From Chitinophaga pendula (GTDB lineage Bacteria; Bacteroidota; Bacteroidia; Chitinophagales; Chitinophagaceae): DNA of 64,000 nt. The notes beneath the pieces were generated by a model that made no database searches, had not been told where the DNA came from, and worked only from the letters and a program-made list of their open reading frames with translations. Numbering within the stretch: position 1 is the stretch's first letter; each line of letters starts with the position of its first letter. Below, piece by piece: positions 56,617 through 64,000 of this stretch. The translations under genes and the position numbers were made by a program. The stretch lies in the NCBI RefSeq assembly GCF_020386615.1, contig NZ_CP077769.1, positions 2,852,001 through 2,916,000 on the forward strand, in the 5' to 3' direction.

Positions 56617-59214
56617 TTATTCAGCCTCCGGCTCGTTGTTGTCTGTTATTTCAGTATCCTGGCCGGTTGCGATATCATCGGAAGGGGTAGTGGCGTCAAT
56701 ATCTGTTGCCGATGTTACTTCTTCTCCTTCATCTGACTGATTTTGTTCTTCCTGTTCATCCAGTCTGGCCACGGCTGCGATCTCGTCGGTATTATCCAGT
56801 TTGATCAGTCTTACGCCTTGGGTGGCACGGCCTGCTTCACGGATATCTGCTACGGCCATACGGATGGTGATACCGGACTTACAGGTGATCATCAGGTCAT
56901 TGGATTCTGTTACGTCGAGGATACCGATCAGGCTACCGGTTTTTTCGGTAACATTGATGGTTTTCACTCCTTTACCGCCTCTGTTGGTGATACGGTATTC
57001 TTCGATATTGGTACGTTTACCGAAACCTTTTTCAGAAACTACCAGTACGGTCCTGGATTCATCTTCTTTGTTAACACAAATCATACCAACGACTTCATCA
57101 CTTTCGTTATCTACTTCTATCCCTCTTACACCGATGGCACCGCGACCGGTATCTCTTACTGTGTTTTCGGGGAAGCGTATAGCGCGGCCACTCTTGATGG
57201 CCATCATGATCTCGCTATTGCCGTTAGTTAATTTTGCTTCCAGGAGCTGGTCTCCTTCGTTGATGGTGATGGCATTTACACCATTCTGACGAGGGCGGGA
57301 GAATTCTTCCAACAGGGTTTTCTTGATGATACCATTTTTGGTACAAAGTACAATATAATGGTTATTGATGAATTCTTTGTCACCCAGGTCTTTAATATCG
57401 ATGATAGCTCTGATCTTGTCATCTGCGGGGATGGTGATCAGGTTTTGGATGGCACGTCCTTTCCCTTGTTTTTCGCCATCTGGTATTTCGTATACTTTGA
57501 GCCAATAGCAGCGTCCTTTTTCGGTAAAGAACAGCATGGTATGGTGGGTAGAGGCAACGAACAGGTGTTCGATATAGTCTTCATCCCTGGTACGGCCACC
57601 AATAGCGCCGCGGCCACCACGTTTTTGCTGGCGATAGTCGTAGGCAGCGGTACGTTTGATATATCCCAGGTGAGAGATGGTAATTACTACATCTTCTTCT
57701 GCGATGATATCTTCGATACGCATTTCGCTGGCCAGGTATTGAATTTCGGTTTTACGTTCATCACCGAATTTTTTCTTTACTTCTTCCAGTTCGTCTTTGA
57801 TGATCTTCATCCGGAGGCTTTCGTCAGCCAATACATCTTTCAGGTGGCTGATCAATTTCATGATCTCATCGTATTCTTCGCGGATTTTGTCTCTTTCCAT
57901 ACCTGTCAGTCTTTGCAGACGTAATTCCAGGATGGCTTTGGACTGTATTTCCGTGAGTTCGAAGCGGGACATCAGGCCTTCTTTGGCTTCTTCCGGTGTT
58001 TTGGAGGAGCGTATGAGGTTGATCACTTCGTCGAGGTGATCCAATGCGATCAGGTAACCGGCCAGGATATGTGCTTTTTCTTCGGCTTTGCGCAGTTCGT
58101 AGCGGGTTCTGCGTACGACTACTTCATGGCGGAAGTCTACAAATTCGCTTAGCAGTTCTTTAAGGTTCAGTACACGTGGGCGGCCTTTTACGAGTGCCAC
58201 GTTATTGATGCCGTAAGAGGTCTGCAGTTCGGAGTATTTATATAGCTGGTTGACAACAACGCTGGCGATGGCTTCCCGTTTGAGATCTATTACCAGGCGC
58301 ATCCCTTCTCTGTCGCTTTCATCGCGTACGTCGGAGATGCCTTCGATGATCTTATCGTTGACCAGCTGTGCAATTTTCTGGTGTAATACGGCTTTATTGA
58401 TCTGGTAAGGCAGTTCGTAGATAATGATCTTATCTCTTCCTGCTTTGGTAGTTTCGACGTTGAGTTTACCGCGTACCACTACTCTACCGCGGCCGGTTTC
58501 AAAGCCTTGTTTTACGCCTTCGAAGCCGTAGATGATACCACCTGTGGGGAAGTCGGGTGCTTTGATGTATTTAATGAGGTCTTCTATGGAGAGCTCTCTG
58601 TTATCGATATAGGCTACGGCACCATCCACCACTTCGCTGAGGTTGTGTGGCATAATGTTGGTGGCCATCCCTACTGCGATACCGGAAGCACCGTTGAGCA
58701 GGAGGTTAGGGATACGAGTGGGCAGTACGGTAGGTTCTTCGAGGGTATCGTCAAAGTTGAGGGTAAAGTCTACTGTTTCTTTATCGATATCTTCCAGCAT
58801 GGCTTCTGCGATGCGTTGGAGGCGGATCTCCGTGTAACGCATGGCTGCGGGCATGTCACCATCTACGGAACCGAAGTTACCCTGTCCATCTACCATGGGG
58901 TATCTCATAGACCAGGGTTGGGCGAGACGTACGATCGCATCATAAATAGATGAGTCTCCATGTGGGTGGTACTTACCCATTACATCACCCACGATACGCG
59001 CTGATTTCTTGTAGGGCTTGTTACTGTTGTTACCCAGTTCATTCATGCCGAACAGCACGCGTCGGTGTACGGGTTTGAGACCATCTCTCACATCCGGTAA
59101 TGCACGGCCTACGATCACGGACATAGAGTAATCTATGTAAGCCGTTTTCATCTGCTCCTCAATGTTGATCTGGACAATCCTGCCTTCCTGCTGATTTTCC
59201 GTATGCTCTGTCAT
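56617..59214 (-). CDS. gyrA: DNA gyrase subunit A
   Basis: An 865-residue type IIA topoisomerase subunit. The breakage-reunion domain has the catalytic Tyr127 in [10 protein letters not shown]. The quinolone region reads [13 protein letters not shown], with Ser88 and Asp92 at the positions of E. coli Ser83 and Asp87, that is the drug-sensitive residues. The C-terminal six-blade DNA-wrapping domain contains the GyrA-box-like [11 protein letters not shown] near 522-532. The C-terminal tail is acidic ([15 protein letters not shown]). It introduces negative supercoils with GyrB, whose gene is not in the window. Confidence 0.97.
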   Translation of the reverse strand: MTEHTENQQEGRIVQINIEEQMKTAYIDYSMSVIVGRALPDVRDGLKPVHRRVLFGMNELGNNSNKPYKKSARIVGDVMGKYHPHGDSSIYDAIVRLAQPWSMRYPMVDGQGNFGSVDGDMPAAMRYTEIRLQRIAEAMLEDIDKETVDFTLNFDDTLEEPTVLPTRIPNLLLNGASGIAVGMATNIMPHNLSEVVDGAVAYIDNRELSIEDLIKYIKAPDFPTGGIIYGFEGVKQGFETGRGRVVVRGKLNVETTKAGRDKIIIYELPYQINKAVLHQKIAQLVNDKIIEGISDVRDESDREGMRLVIDLKREAIASVVVNQLYKYSELQTSYGINNVALVKGRPRVLNLKELLSEFVDFRHEVVVRRTRYELRKAEEKAHILAGYLIALDHLDEVINLIRSSKTPEEAKEGLMSRFELTEIQSKAILELRLQRLTGMERDKIREEYDEIMKLISHLKDVLADESLRMKIIKDELEEVKKKFGDERKTEIQYLASEMRIEDIIAEEDVVITISHLGYIKRTAAYDYRQQKRGGRGAIGGRTRDEDYIEHLFVASTHHTMLFFTEKGRCYWLKVYEIPDGEKQGKGRAIQNLITIPADDKIRAIIDIKDLGDKEFINNHYIVLCTKNGIIKKTLLEEFSRPRQNGVNAITINEGDQLLEAKLTNGNSEIMMAIKSGRAIRFPENTVRDTGRGAIGVRGIEVDNESDEVVGMICVNKEDESRTVLVVSEKGFGKRTNIEEYRITNRGGKGVKTINVTEKTGSLIGILDVTESNDLMITCKSGITIRMAVADIREAGRATQGVRLIKLDNTDEIAAVARLDEQEEQNQSDEGEEVTSATDIDATTPSDDIATGQDTEITDNNEPEAE

Positions 59215-59258
59215 TTAGTTATTGGTTTACAGTTATTTCTGCTAAAAACAAATAGATG

Positions 59259-59266
59259 CAAATATA
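59259..59266 (-). promoter_or_regulatory. Probable -7 element of gyrA
   Basis: The minus strand reads TATATTTG here, an exact TAnnTTTG match 44 bases before the ATG. A TTTG lies 24 bases further upstream (59291-59294), slightly beyond the usual spacing. Confidence 0.5.
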
Positions 59267-59355
59267 GCGATTTCAGCGCCAAATCCGGCACAAAAGTGAC
59301 TGAATGTGAATAAATATGCTTTTGTCATATAAGGGAAAACCAACATGCAAATATG

Positions 59356-59384
59356 TTGTAATTTAAGTGTTTATGCTAACTTTG
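59356..59384 (+). promoter_or_regulatory. Promoter of the saccharopine-dehydrogenase-like gene
   Basis: TTG at 59356-59358 and TAACTTTG at 59377-59384 are separated by 18 bases, fitting the Bacteroidota consensus. The ATG is at 59600, so the leader would be about 210 bases. The leader itself is AT-rich, and no known riboswitch was recognised in it. Confidence 0.65.
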
Positions 59385-59599
59385 CCCCAGTCACATCGCT
59401 CATTCATCATAAGATAACTTTACTATATATAATAAAAAAAATATTGGCAAACTATTTGTCTTTAACCTCGTGATAATCAAAGCTTCAAAGCAGGGAAAAA
59501 TAATAGGAACCAGTAAAACCGAATTTTACCTTTTTTTCGAACATTAGTAGGATAACTGCTGTTATTCCCCTGATTCATAAACCATCCTAATGACGATAT

Positions 59600-60925
59600 A
59601 TGAGAAACATTCTATTGTTTGGTGCGGGTAAATCAGCCACCTGTCTTATTGACTACCTGTTGGCGAATGCGCCCAGGCAAAAGTGGCATGTGACGATCGC
59701 GGACCACGATCTAATGTTAATAAAAGCGAAGACGGGCAAGTCTTATTACGTTACGCCGGCGGCGATCAACATGGAAGATGCTGCAGCCCGTCAGCCCCTC
59801 GTACAGGAAGCAGATCTCGTCATCTCTCTTTTACCGGCTCACCTTCATATATTGGTTGCGAAGGACTGTCTGCAATTTGGTAAAAACCTGCTGACGGCTT
59901 CTTACATAGATCCGGAGGTTAAGAAGTTGGAAAAAGAGATAGCAGCTGCCGGGTTACTTTTTATGTATGAGATGGGATTGGATCCGGGCATTGATCACAT
60001 GTCCGCCATGAAGCTCATCCATTCTATTGAGAAGAAGGGCGGGCAGATGACCTCTTTCAAGTCTTATTGCGGTGGTTTGATCTCTCCCGAAAGCAATGAC
60101 AATCCCTGGCAGTACAAGATATCCTGGAATGCCCGTAATATCGTGCTGGCCGGCAAGTCCGGCGCTACTTATAAAGAGAAAGGAAAGGTGAAGGAGCTGA
60201 CCTATGAGCAGCTATTCGACCAGTCCAAGACTATCCAGATCCCGCAGTTAGGTAAGCTCGCATATTACCCTAACAGGGATTCGCTTAGTTATATGGATGT
60301 GTATAATCTACATGACATCCCGACGTTCATGCGGGCCACCCTGCGTTATCCTGATTTCTGTGAGGGATGGAGCACATTGATCAAGCTGGGGCTTACGGAA
60401 GATGATCACAAGCGAGGTACAGATAACCTGACTTATTTCAACTGGGCGAGCCAGCATTTAAATATTGATGAGCACCTCAGCCATGAAGAGAATATGGCTC
60501 AGTACCTGGGGGTCAGTAATAAGTCGAAGATCATCCGGCAGCTTAAATATCTGGGATTACTGAATGGGGATGTGATCAATCAGGGGGAGCAGACCAATGC
60601 CAATATATTACAGCATGTGATCGAACATAAGCTGGGGATGGCACCGACAGACAAGGATATGATCGTGATGATGCATGAGATCGAATTTGAGCGCAGGGGA
60701 ATGGCTACTCGTTTGCATAGTTATATGATCGTTCAGGGAGAAGATAATCTACGGACGGCTATGGCGAAGACGGTGGGCTTACCATTGGGGATTATGGCGA
60801 AGATGATCTTACAGGATAAGGTAGCTTTAAAGGGGTTGCATATCCCCGTTGCTCCTGATATTTACAATCCGGTATTGAAAGAGTTGGAAGAGTTCGATAT
60901 ACGTTTTGAAGAAAGTTTTGAATAG
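59600..60925 (+). CDS. Saccharopine dehydrogenase-like oxidoreductase
   Basis: A 441-residue protein. An N-terminal Rossmann fold (NILLFGAGKSATCLIDYLL) is followed by a central saccharopine dehydrogenase C-terminal-type domain (YEMGLDPGIDHMSAMKLIHSI and SYCGGLISPESNDNPWQYKISW). These closely resemble the saccharopine-forming and -cleaving enzymes of lysine metabolism. The exact step (reductase or lysine-forming dehydrogenase) cannot be told. It is divergent from gyrA and ends at a strong terminator. Confidence 0.88.
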   Translation: MRNILLFGAGKSATCLIDYLLANAPRQKWHVTIADHDLMLIKAKTGKSYYVTPAAINMEDAAARQPLVQEADLVISLLPAHLHILVAKDCLQFGKNLLTASYIDPEVKKLEKEIAAAGLLFMYEMGLDPGIDHMSAMKLIHSIEKKGGQMTSFKSYCGGLISPESNDNPWQYKISWNARNIVLAGKSGATYKEKGKVKELTYEQLFDQSKTIQIPQLGKLAYYPNRDSLSYMDVYNLHDIPTFMRATLRYPDFCEGWSTLIKLGLTEDDHKRGTDNLTYFNWASQHLNIDEHLSHEENMAQYLGVSNKSKIIRQLKYLGLLNGDVINQGEQTNANILQHVIEHKLGMAPTDKDMIVMMHEIEFERRGMATRLHSYMIVQGEDNLRTAMAKTVGLPLGIMAKMILQDKVALKGLHIPVAPDIYNPVLKELEEFDIRFEESFE

Positions 60926-60927
60926 AT

Positions 60928-60970
60928 AGTTGTATTTCGTTTCTCCAACGAAATACAACTGTTTCTTTTT
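60928..60970 (+). terminator. Intrinsic terminator
   Basis: AGTTGTATTTCGTT at 60928-60941 pairs with AACGAAATACAACT at 60947-60960 around TCTCC, followed by GTTTCTTTTT. It overlaps the 3' flank of the convergent sirtuin gene. Confidence 0.9.
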
Positions 60971-60972
60971 AC

Positions 60973-61662
60973 TCAACCACAACCTAGCAGGCGGCATAGC
61001 TCAGCTACTCCTTCCGTTGCCGGCTTTTCAATTGCAATCAGATTTTCATAGTGGGATACTGGTGGTATCTTTTTATCGATGACATATTTAGGCACCTCTG
61101 GTCTGACATAGTCCATTAAACCGGCGGCAGGGTATACATTCATCGAAGTACCGATCAGCACGAATACATCGGCTGTCATCATTTCCACTGCAGCTTTTTC
61201 GATCATCGTCACTGGTTCTCCAAACCAAACGATATGTGGTCTTAGCTGGCCGCCATCGGCTGCCAGGTCGCCTAGCATGATATCTCCTTCTATGGGATAG
61301 TATTGTTGTTCGTTTAACACGCTCCGCATCTGGAATATTTCTCCATGCAGATGTAACACATTAGAGGAGCCTCCCCTTTCGTGCAGGTTATCGATGTTCT
61401 GGGTAACGATGCATACGTCGTATAGGGTTTCCAGTTGGGCTAGTCCTATATGGGCGGCATTGGGCTGCGCCGCCTTTACATCACGGCGGCGCATATTGTA
61501 AAAATCGAGTACCAGCTGAGGATCTTTATTCCAACCTATGGGTGAAGCCACTTCATATACATTATATCCCTCCCATAATCCATCGCTATCACGAAAGGTC
61601 CGCAAACCACTTTCTGCGCTGATACCGGCGCCGGATAGTACGATCAATTTTTTCTTTTGCAT
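60973..61662 (-). CDS. cobB: Sirtuin NAD-dependent protein deacylase
   Basis: A 229-residue Sir2-family enzyme. The NAD motif is LSGAGISAESGLRTFRD at 9-25, TQNIDNLHERGG sits near 87-98, and the catalytic His is His106 in HLHGE. Tyr55 and Arg58 (FYNMRRR) match the residues that in SIRT5 and E. coli CobB bind succinyl or malonyl groups. The two CxxC pairs that normally bind structural zinc are missing; only scattered Cys remain. It is convergent with the saccharopine-dehydrogenase-like gene. Confidence 0.92.
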   Translation of the reverse strand: MQKKKLIVLSGAGISAESGLRTFRDSDGLWEGYNVYEVASPIGWNKDPQLVLDFYNMRRRDVKAAQPNAAHIGLAQLETLYDVCIVTQNIDNLHERGGSSNVLHLHGEIFQMRSVLNEQQYYPIEGDIMLGDLAADGGQLRPHIVWFGEPVTMIEKAAVEMMTADVFVLIGTSMNVYPAAGLMDYVRPEVPKYVIDKKIPPVSHYENLIAIEKPATEGVAELCRLLGCG

Positions 61663-61820
61663 ACGTTGGTCAGTTTATCTGCTCTTTGCCTTTTTTGCTG
61701 TCAGCAAGTTATAGATAAATATGGAAAAAGAAGTATTGGTACGCAGGGGATGGAATGGGGCTAGCGAAGGAGGGCAGTGGGGATATTTCCGGGAGTACTT
61801 ATGGTCTCCCGGAATATGGA

Positions 61821-62234
61821 TTATTTTTTCATACCCCCCATTTCGAGGATAGTATTAAATTCTTCCGAAGTGACGGCGCATACGGAAAGTCGTCCCTGCT
61901 TGATGAGGGAGAGGTTGGCCAATCTCTTTTCGGCTTTCATTTCTGCCAGTGTTACTGGTTTTTTGATCGCCTTCACTGGTTTCAGGTCTACTACTACCCA
62001 GTTAGGGTCGGGAGTGGTTGGGTCCTGGTAGTGCTCTTTGGCTACTTTAGCGATGCCTACTACACAAAGACCTTCGTTACTATGATAGAATAACACCTCG
62101 TCACCTTTTTTCATTTCTCTCAGGTTATTCCGGGCCTGGTAGTTACGTACGCCATCCCAGAAGGTGACGCCATCTTTCACGAATTGTTCCCAGGAGTATT
62201 TAAAAGGTTCAGACTTTACAAGCCAATAATTCAT
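61821..62234 (-). CDS. EVE domain protein
   Basis: A 137-residue single-domain protein. It has the EVE/PUA-like start MNYWLVKSEPFKYSWEQFVKDG, then WDGVRNYQARNNLREMKKGDEVLFYHS and GIAKVAKEHYQD. EVE domains are thought to bind modified bases in DNA or RNA. It follows the LutA-like gene by 42 bp on the same strand. Partner and target are unknown. Confidence 0.92.
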   Translation of the reverse strand: MNYWLVKSEPFKYSWEQFVKDGVTFWDGVRNYQARNNLREMKKGDEVLFYHSNEGLCVVGIAKVAKEHYQDPTTPDPNWVVVDLKPVKAIKKPVTLAEMKAEKRLANLSLIKQGRLSVCAVTSEEFNTILEMGGMKK

Positions 62235-62276
62235 ATTGATATGCTGATTACGTTTGCTGATGTTAAAATGGGTGAT

Positions 62277-62996
62277 TTACCAGCCGCTGGCTAGTACATC
62301 GGCGATATGCATGGTTTTGATAGGATGTCCATGTTTACGGATGTACCCTTCCAGGTGCATGAGGCAGGACAGGTCGGTGCTGATCATATAATCGGCGCCG
62401 CTATCGAGGGCATTCATCACTTTTTGTTCTCCCATACCGATGGAGATCGGCTCGAATTTCACGGCGAATGTGCCACCGAATCCGCAACATACTTCGCTGT
62501 CATTCATTTCCCGCAGTTCGAGGCCTTTTACGTTGGCGAGTAGCTGGCGGGGGCCATCCTTTATCCCACATTCGCGTAATGCTCCGCAGGCATCATGATA
62601 GGTAGCGGTGCCGGGGAGGGATGCGCCTACATCTGTTACATGCAATATCTCTGTCAGAAACTCTGTGAATTCATAGAGGTTCTTACGCAGCATCTTCACT
62701 TCGTTGTGGGTGGATGAGTTATCGAACAATTTGCCGTAGTAGTTTCGTACGAAGCCGGTACAGGAGCCACTAGGTGCTACTATATAATCAAATGTGTGAA
62801 AATCTTTGGCGAACTTGGTAGCGACAGAGCGGCATTCATTCCAATAGCCCGCGTTAAAAGCGGGTTGTCCGCAGCAGGTCTGATTTGGATTATAGCTGAC
62901 CGTACAACCTAATTTCTCCAGCACTTTTACCATGTTGAATCCTGTCTCAGGATAGAGTTGATCCACAAAACAAGGTATAAAAAGCTGTACGTTCAT
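62277..62996 (-). CDS. lutA: LutA-like Fe-S oxidoreductase subunit
   Basis: A 239-residue protein with two CCG domains. The first carries QTCCGQPAFNAGY near 39-51, and the second SEVCCGFGGTFAVKF near 164-178 and ISTDLSCLMHLEGY. This is the LutA/YkgE subunit of L-lactate oxidation complexes. The usual partners LutB and LutC are not next to it, so it may work with genes elsewhere. It precedes the EVE gene. Confidence 0.9.
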   Translation of the reverse strand: MNVQLFIPCFVDQLYPETGFNMVKVLEKLGCTVSYNPNQTCCGQPAFNAGYWNECRSVATKFAKDFHTFDYIVAPSGSCTGFVRNYYGKLFDNSSTHNEVKMLRKNLYEFTEFLTEILHVTDVGASLPGTATYHDACGALRECGIKDGPRQLLANVKGLELREMNDSEVCCGFGGTFAVKFEPISIGMGEQKVMNALDSGADYMISTDLSCLMHLEGYIRKHGHPIKTMHIADVLASGW

Positions 62997-63125
62997 TTCC
63001 TCATATATTTTTCTTCCGGCAGCGATGCGTAGTCGGGTTGATCCGGTTGGATACCGGATAACGGGAGTGTCTTTGTTACCGGGAGCATTCTCTAATAATA
63101 AAAGCTTTTTCTTGTAGCGTAACGG

Positions 63126-63623
63126 TTACCGGTTGAGTTGTCTCATCATACCGATCATTTTGAGTGCAGTTACTGCTGCCTCTTCTCCTTTATGTCCATG
63201 TGCGCCACCCAGTCTTTCCTGTGCCTGTTGCATGTTATCTACCGTCAGTACACCGAATATAACAGGGATGGGTAACTGAAGGTTCAATTGCAGGATACCC
63301 TCGGTCACGGCTTTACACACATAGTCAAAATGCGGTGTTTCTCCGCGGATGACACATCCGAATGCAATAATAGCGCCAGGTTGTGTGCCTGTCCCCTGTG
63401 TTCTTTCCCAGTATTGTTTACAGGCAAATGGCAGCTCAAATGCGCCGGGTACCTGTAGTTTGGTGGTTTTGGATACGTTGTATTTAGTCAATGCGCGTTC
63501 GCAGCCGGCTATCAATTCTCCTGTTACCTCATCATTCCATTCGGTATACACCATAACAACACTGGCATCCTCCAGATTGAGAATGCCAGCATCGTTTAAT
63601 AAACTTTCGTTATTAATTGACAT
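63126..63623 (-). CDS. ribH: 6,7-dimethyl-8-ribityllumazine synthase
   Basis: A 165-residue protein of normal length. Motifs include VYTEWNDEVTGELIAGCERAL, VPGAFELPFACK, GCVIRGETPHFDYVC and VIFGVLTVDNMQQAQERLGG, with the catalytic His in the HGHKGEEAA segment region. It makes the riboflavin precursor from the butanone phosphate and ribityl-aminouracil. It follows a TPR gene on the same strand. Confidence 0.96.
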   Translation of the reverse strand: MSINNESLLNDAGILNLEDASVVMVYTEWNDEVTGELIAGCERALTKYNVSKTTKLQVPGAFELPFACKQYWERTQGTGTQPGAIIAFGCVIRGETPHFDYVCKAVTEGILQLNLQLPIPVIFGVLTVDNMQQAQERLGGAHGHKGEEAAVTALKMIGMMRQLNR

Positions 63624-63681
63624 AATTATAATTTCGATGTCGGTATCGGCAGCAAGGCGATGCTACTGCCGGCACCGGCGA

Positions 63682-64000
63682 TTAATTCTTCACTACACCC
63701 AGGCGGGACAGGTATTTATCCATTTCCCTGCCTTCGTTTGTCTGGGGATATTTTTCTTTGATCTCTTTGTAGATAGCTACTGCATCTTCGGGTTTACCAG
63801 CTTTTTCCAATGCCATACCAGCACGGAAGAGGTATACGGGAGAGGTCAGTTCGTTATCATTATAGTGACCTGCTTTTTTGTAAAAGTCAATACCTTCATT
63901 TGTTTTGCCCAGTTCCATATATGCATCACCGATCAATCCCCATGCGGTCGGCTGTAACAGCTTATCGCTAGCGCTGAAGGATTTCAGCATATCGATGCCT
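63682..64000 (-). CDS. Tetratricopeptide repeat protein (5' end outside window)
   Basis: The last 105 or so codons of a larger gene; the frame is open to the right edge. TPR motifs are clear: AWGLIGDAYMELGKTNEGIDFYKKAG and FRAGMALEKAGKPEDAVAIYKEIKEKYP. The C-terminus (DKYLSRLGVVKN) resembles TPR proteins that commonly precede ribH in Bacteroidota. An export signal, if any, would lie outside the window. Confidence 0.85.
   Translation of the reverse strand, partial: GIDMLKSFSASDKLLQPTAWGLIGDAYMELGKTNEGIDFYKKAGHYNDNELTSPVYLFRAGMALEKAGKPEDAVAIYKEIKEKYPQTNEGREMDKYLSRLGVVKN

Noticed and set aside
1..64000. CRISPR arrays, tRNA, rRNA and insertion sequences
   Set aside because: No repeat-spacer pattern, tRNA T-loop in an intergenic setting or transposase was found by eye.

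Overview
The window looks like a chromosomal segment of a Chitinophaga-like member of the Bacteroidota. Several features point there: TAnnTTTG -7 promoter elements, Bacteroidota-type GG-leader and class I lanthipeptide-type precursors, a CusA-TolC fusion, a fused OtsA-OtsB, and a trans-AT polyketide cluster headed by a NusG paralogue. No rRNA, tRNA, CRISPR array or insertion sequence was recognised.

Region 1 (1-24758, all minus strand) is the start of a trans-AT polyketide synthase operon. The order of transcription is a specialised NusG-like regulator, a malonyl transferase fused to a PfaD-type flavin enoylreductase, an acyl-hydrolase-like AT homologue, a small HPr-like protein, then one enormous PKS gene. 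That gene stays open from its ATG at 20045 to the left edge (at least 6,681 codons) and contains no AT domain. It reads: methyltransferase-GNAT starter module with two ACPs; KS-ACP-ACP-ACP-ER; KS-DH(defective)-KR-ACP; KS-ACP-ER; KS-DH(defective)-KR-ACP; KS and off the edge. The last four modules form two copies of a bimodule of about 7.7 kb, and the final KS begins what looks like the second half of another unit. The ACPs before each ER carry the Trp signature of beta-branching, so an HMG-synthase cassette is expected outside the window. No known product is recognised.

Region 2 (24759-43583) starts with about 1.4 kb of AT-rich leader or intergenic DNA. It continues with housekeeping and stress genes: an MDR oxidoreductase divergent from an AraC regulator, a SMUG2-like DNA glycosylase, an MtfA-type peptidase, a SpoIIAA-like protein, an AsmA-like protein, glucokinase, and a trehalose-related pair (GH15 enzyme and OtsAB). 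A CLC-F type fluoride/proton antiporter follows, preceded by a well-formed fluoride riboswitch with a visible expression platform. A methyltransferase and an aminoglycoside 6-adenylyltransferase-like gene form a small operon.

Region 3 (43653-45397) is a ribosomal-peptide locus. It holds a six-cysteine GG-leader peptide on the minus strand and, on the plus strand, an array of paralogous class I lanthipeptide-like precursors. Three are intact and at least two are decayed. No modification enzymes lie in the window.

Region 4 (45454-64000) carries a NUDIX hydrolase, a metallophosphoesterase, a heavy-metal RND efflux operon (DUF6660-like protein, CusA-TolC fusion, CusB), a TPR protein, gyrA, a saccharopine-dehydrogenase-like gene with a long leader, a sirtuin, an EVE protein, a LutA-like protein, ribH and the 3' part of a TPR gene.
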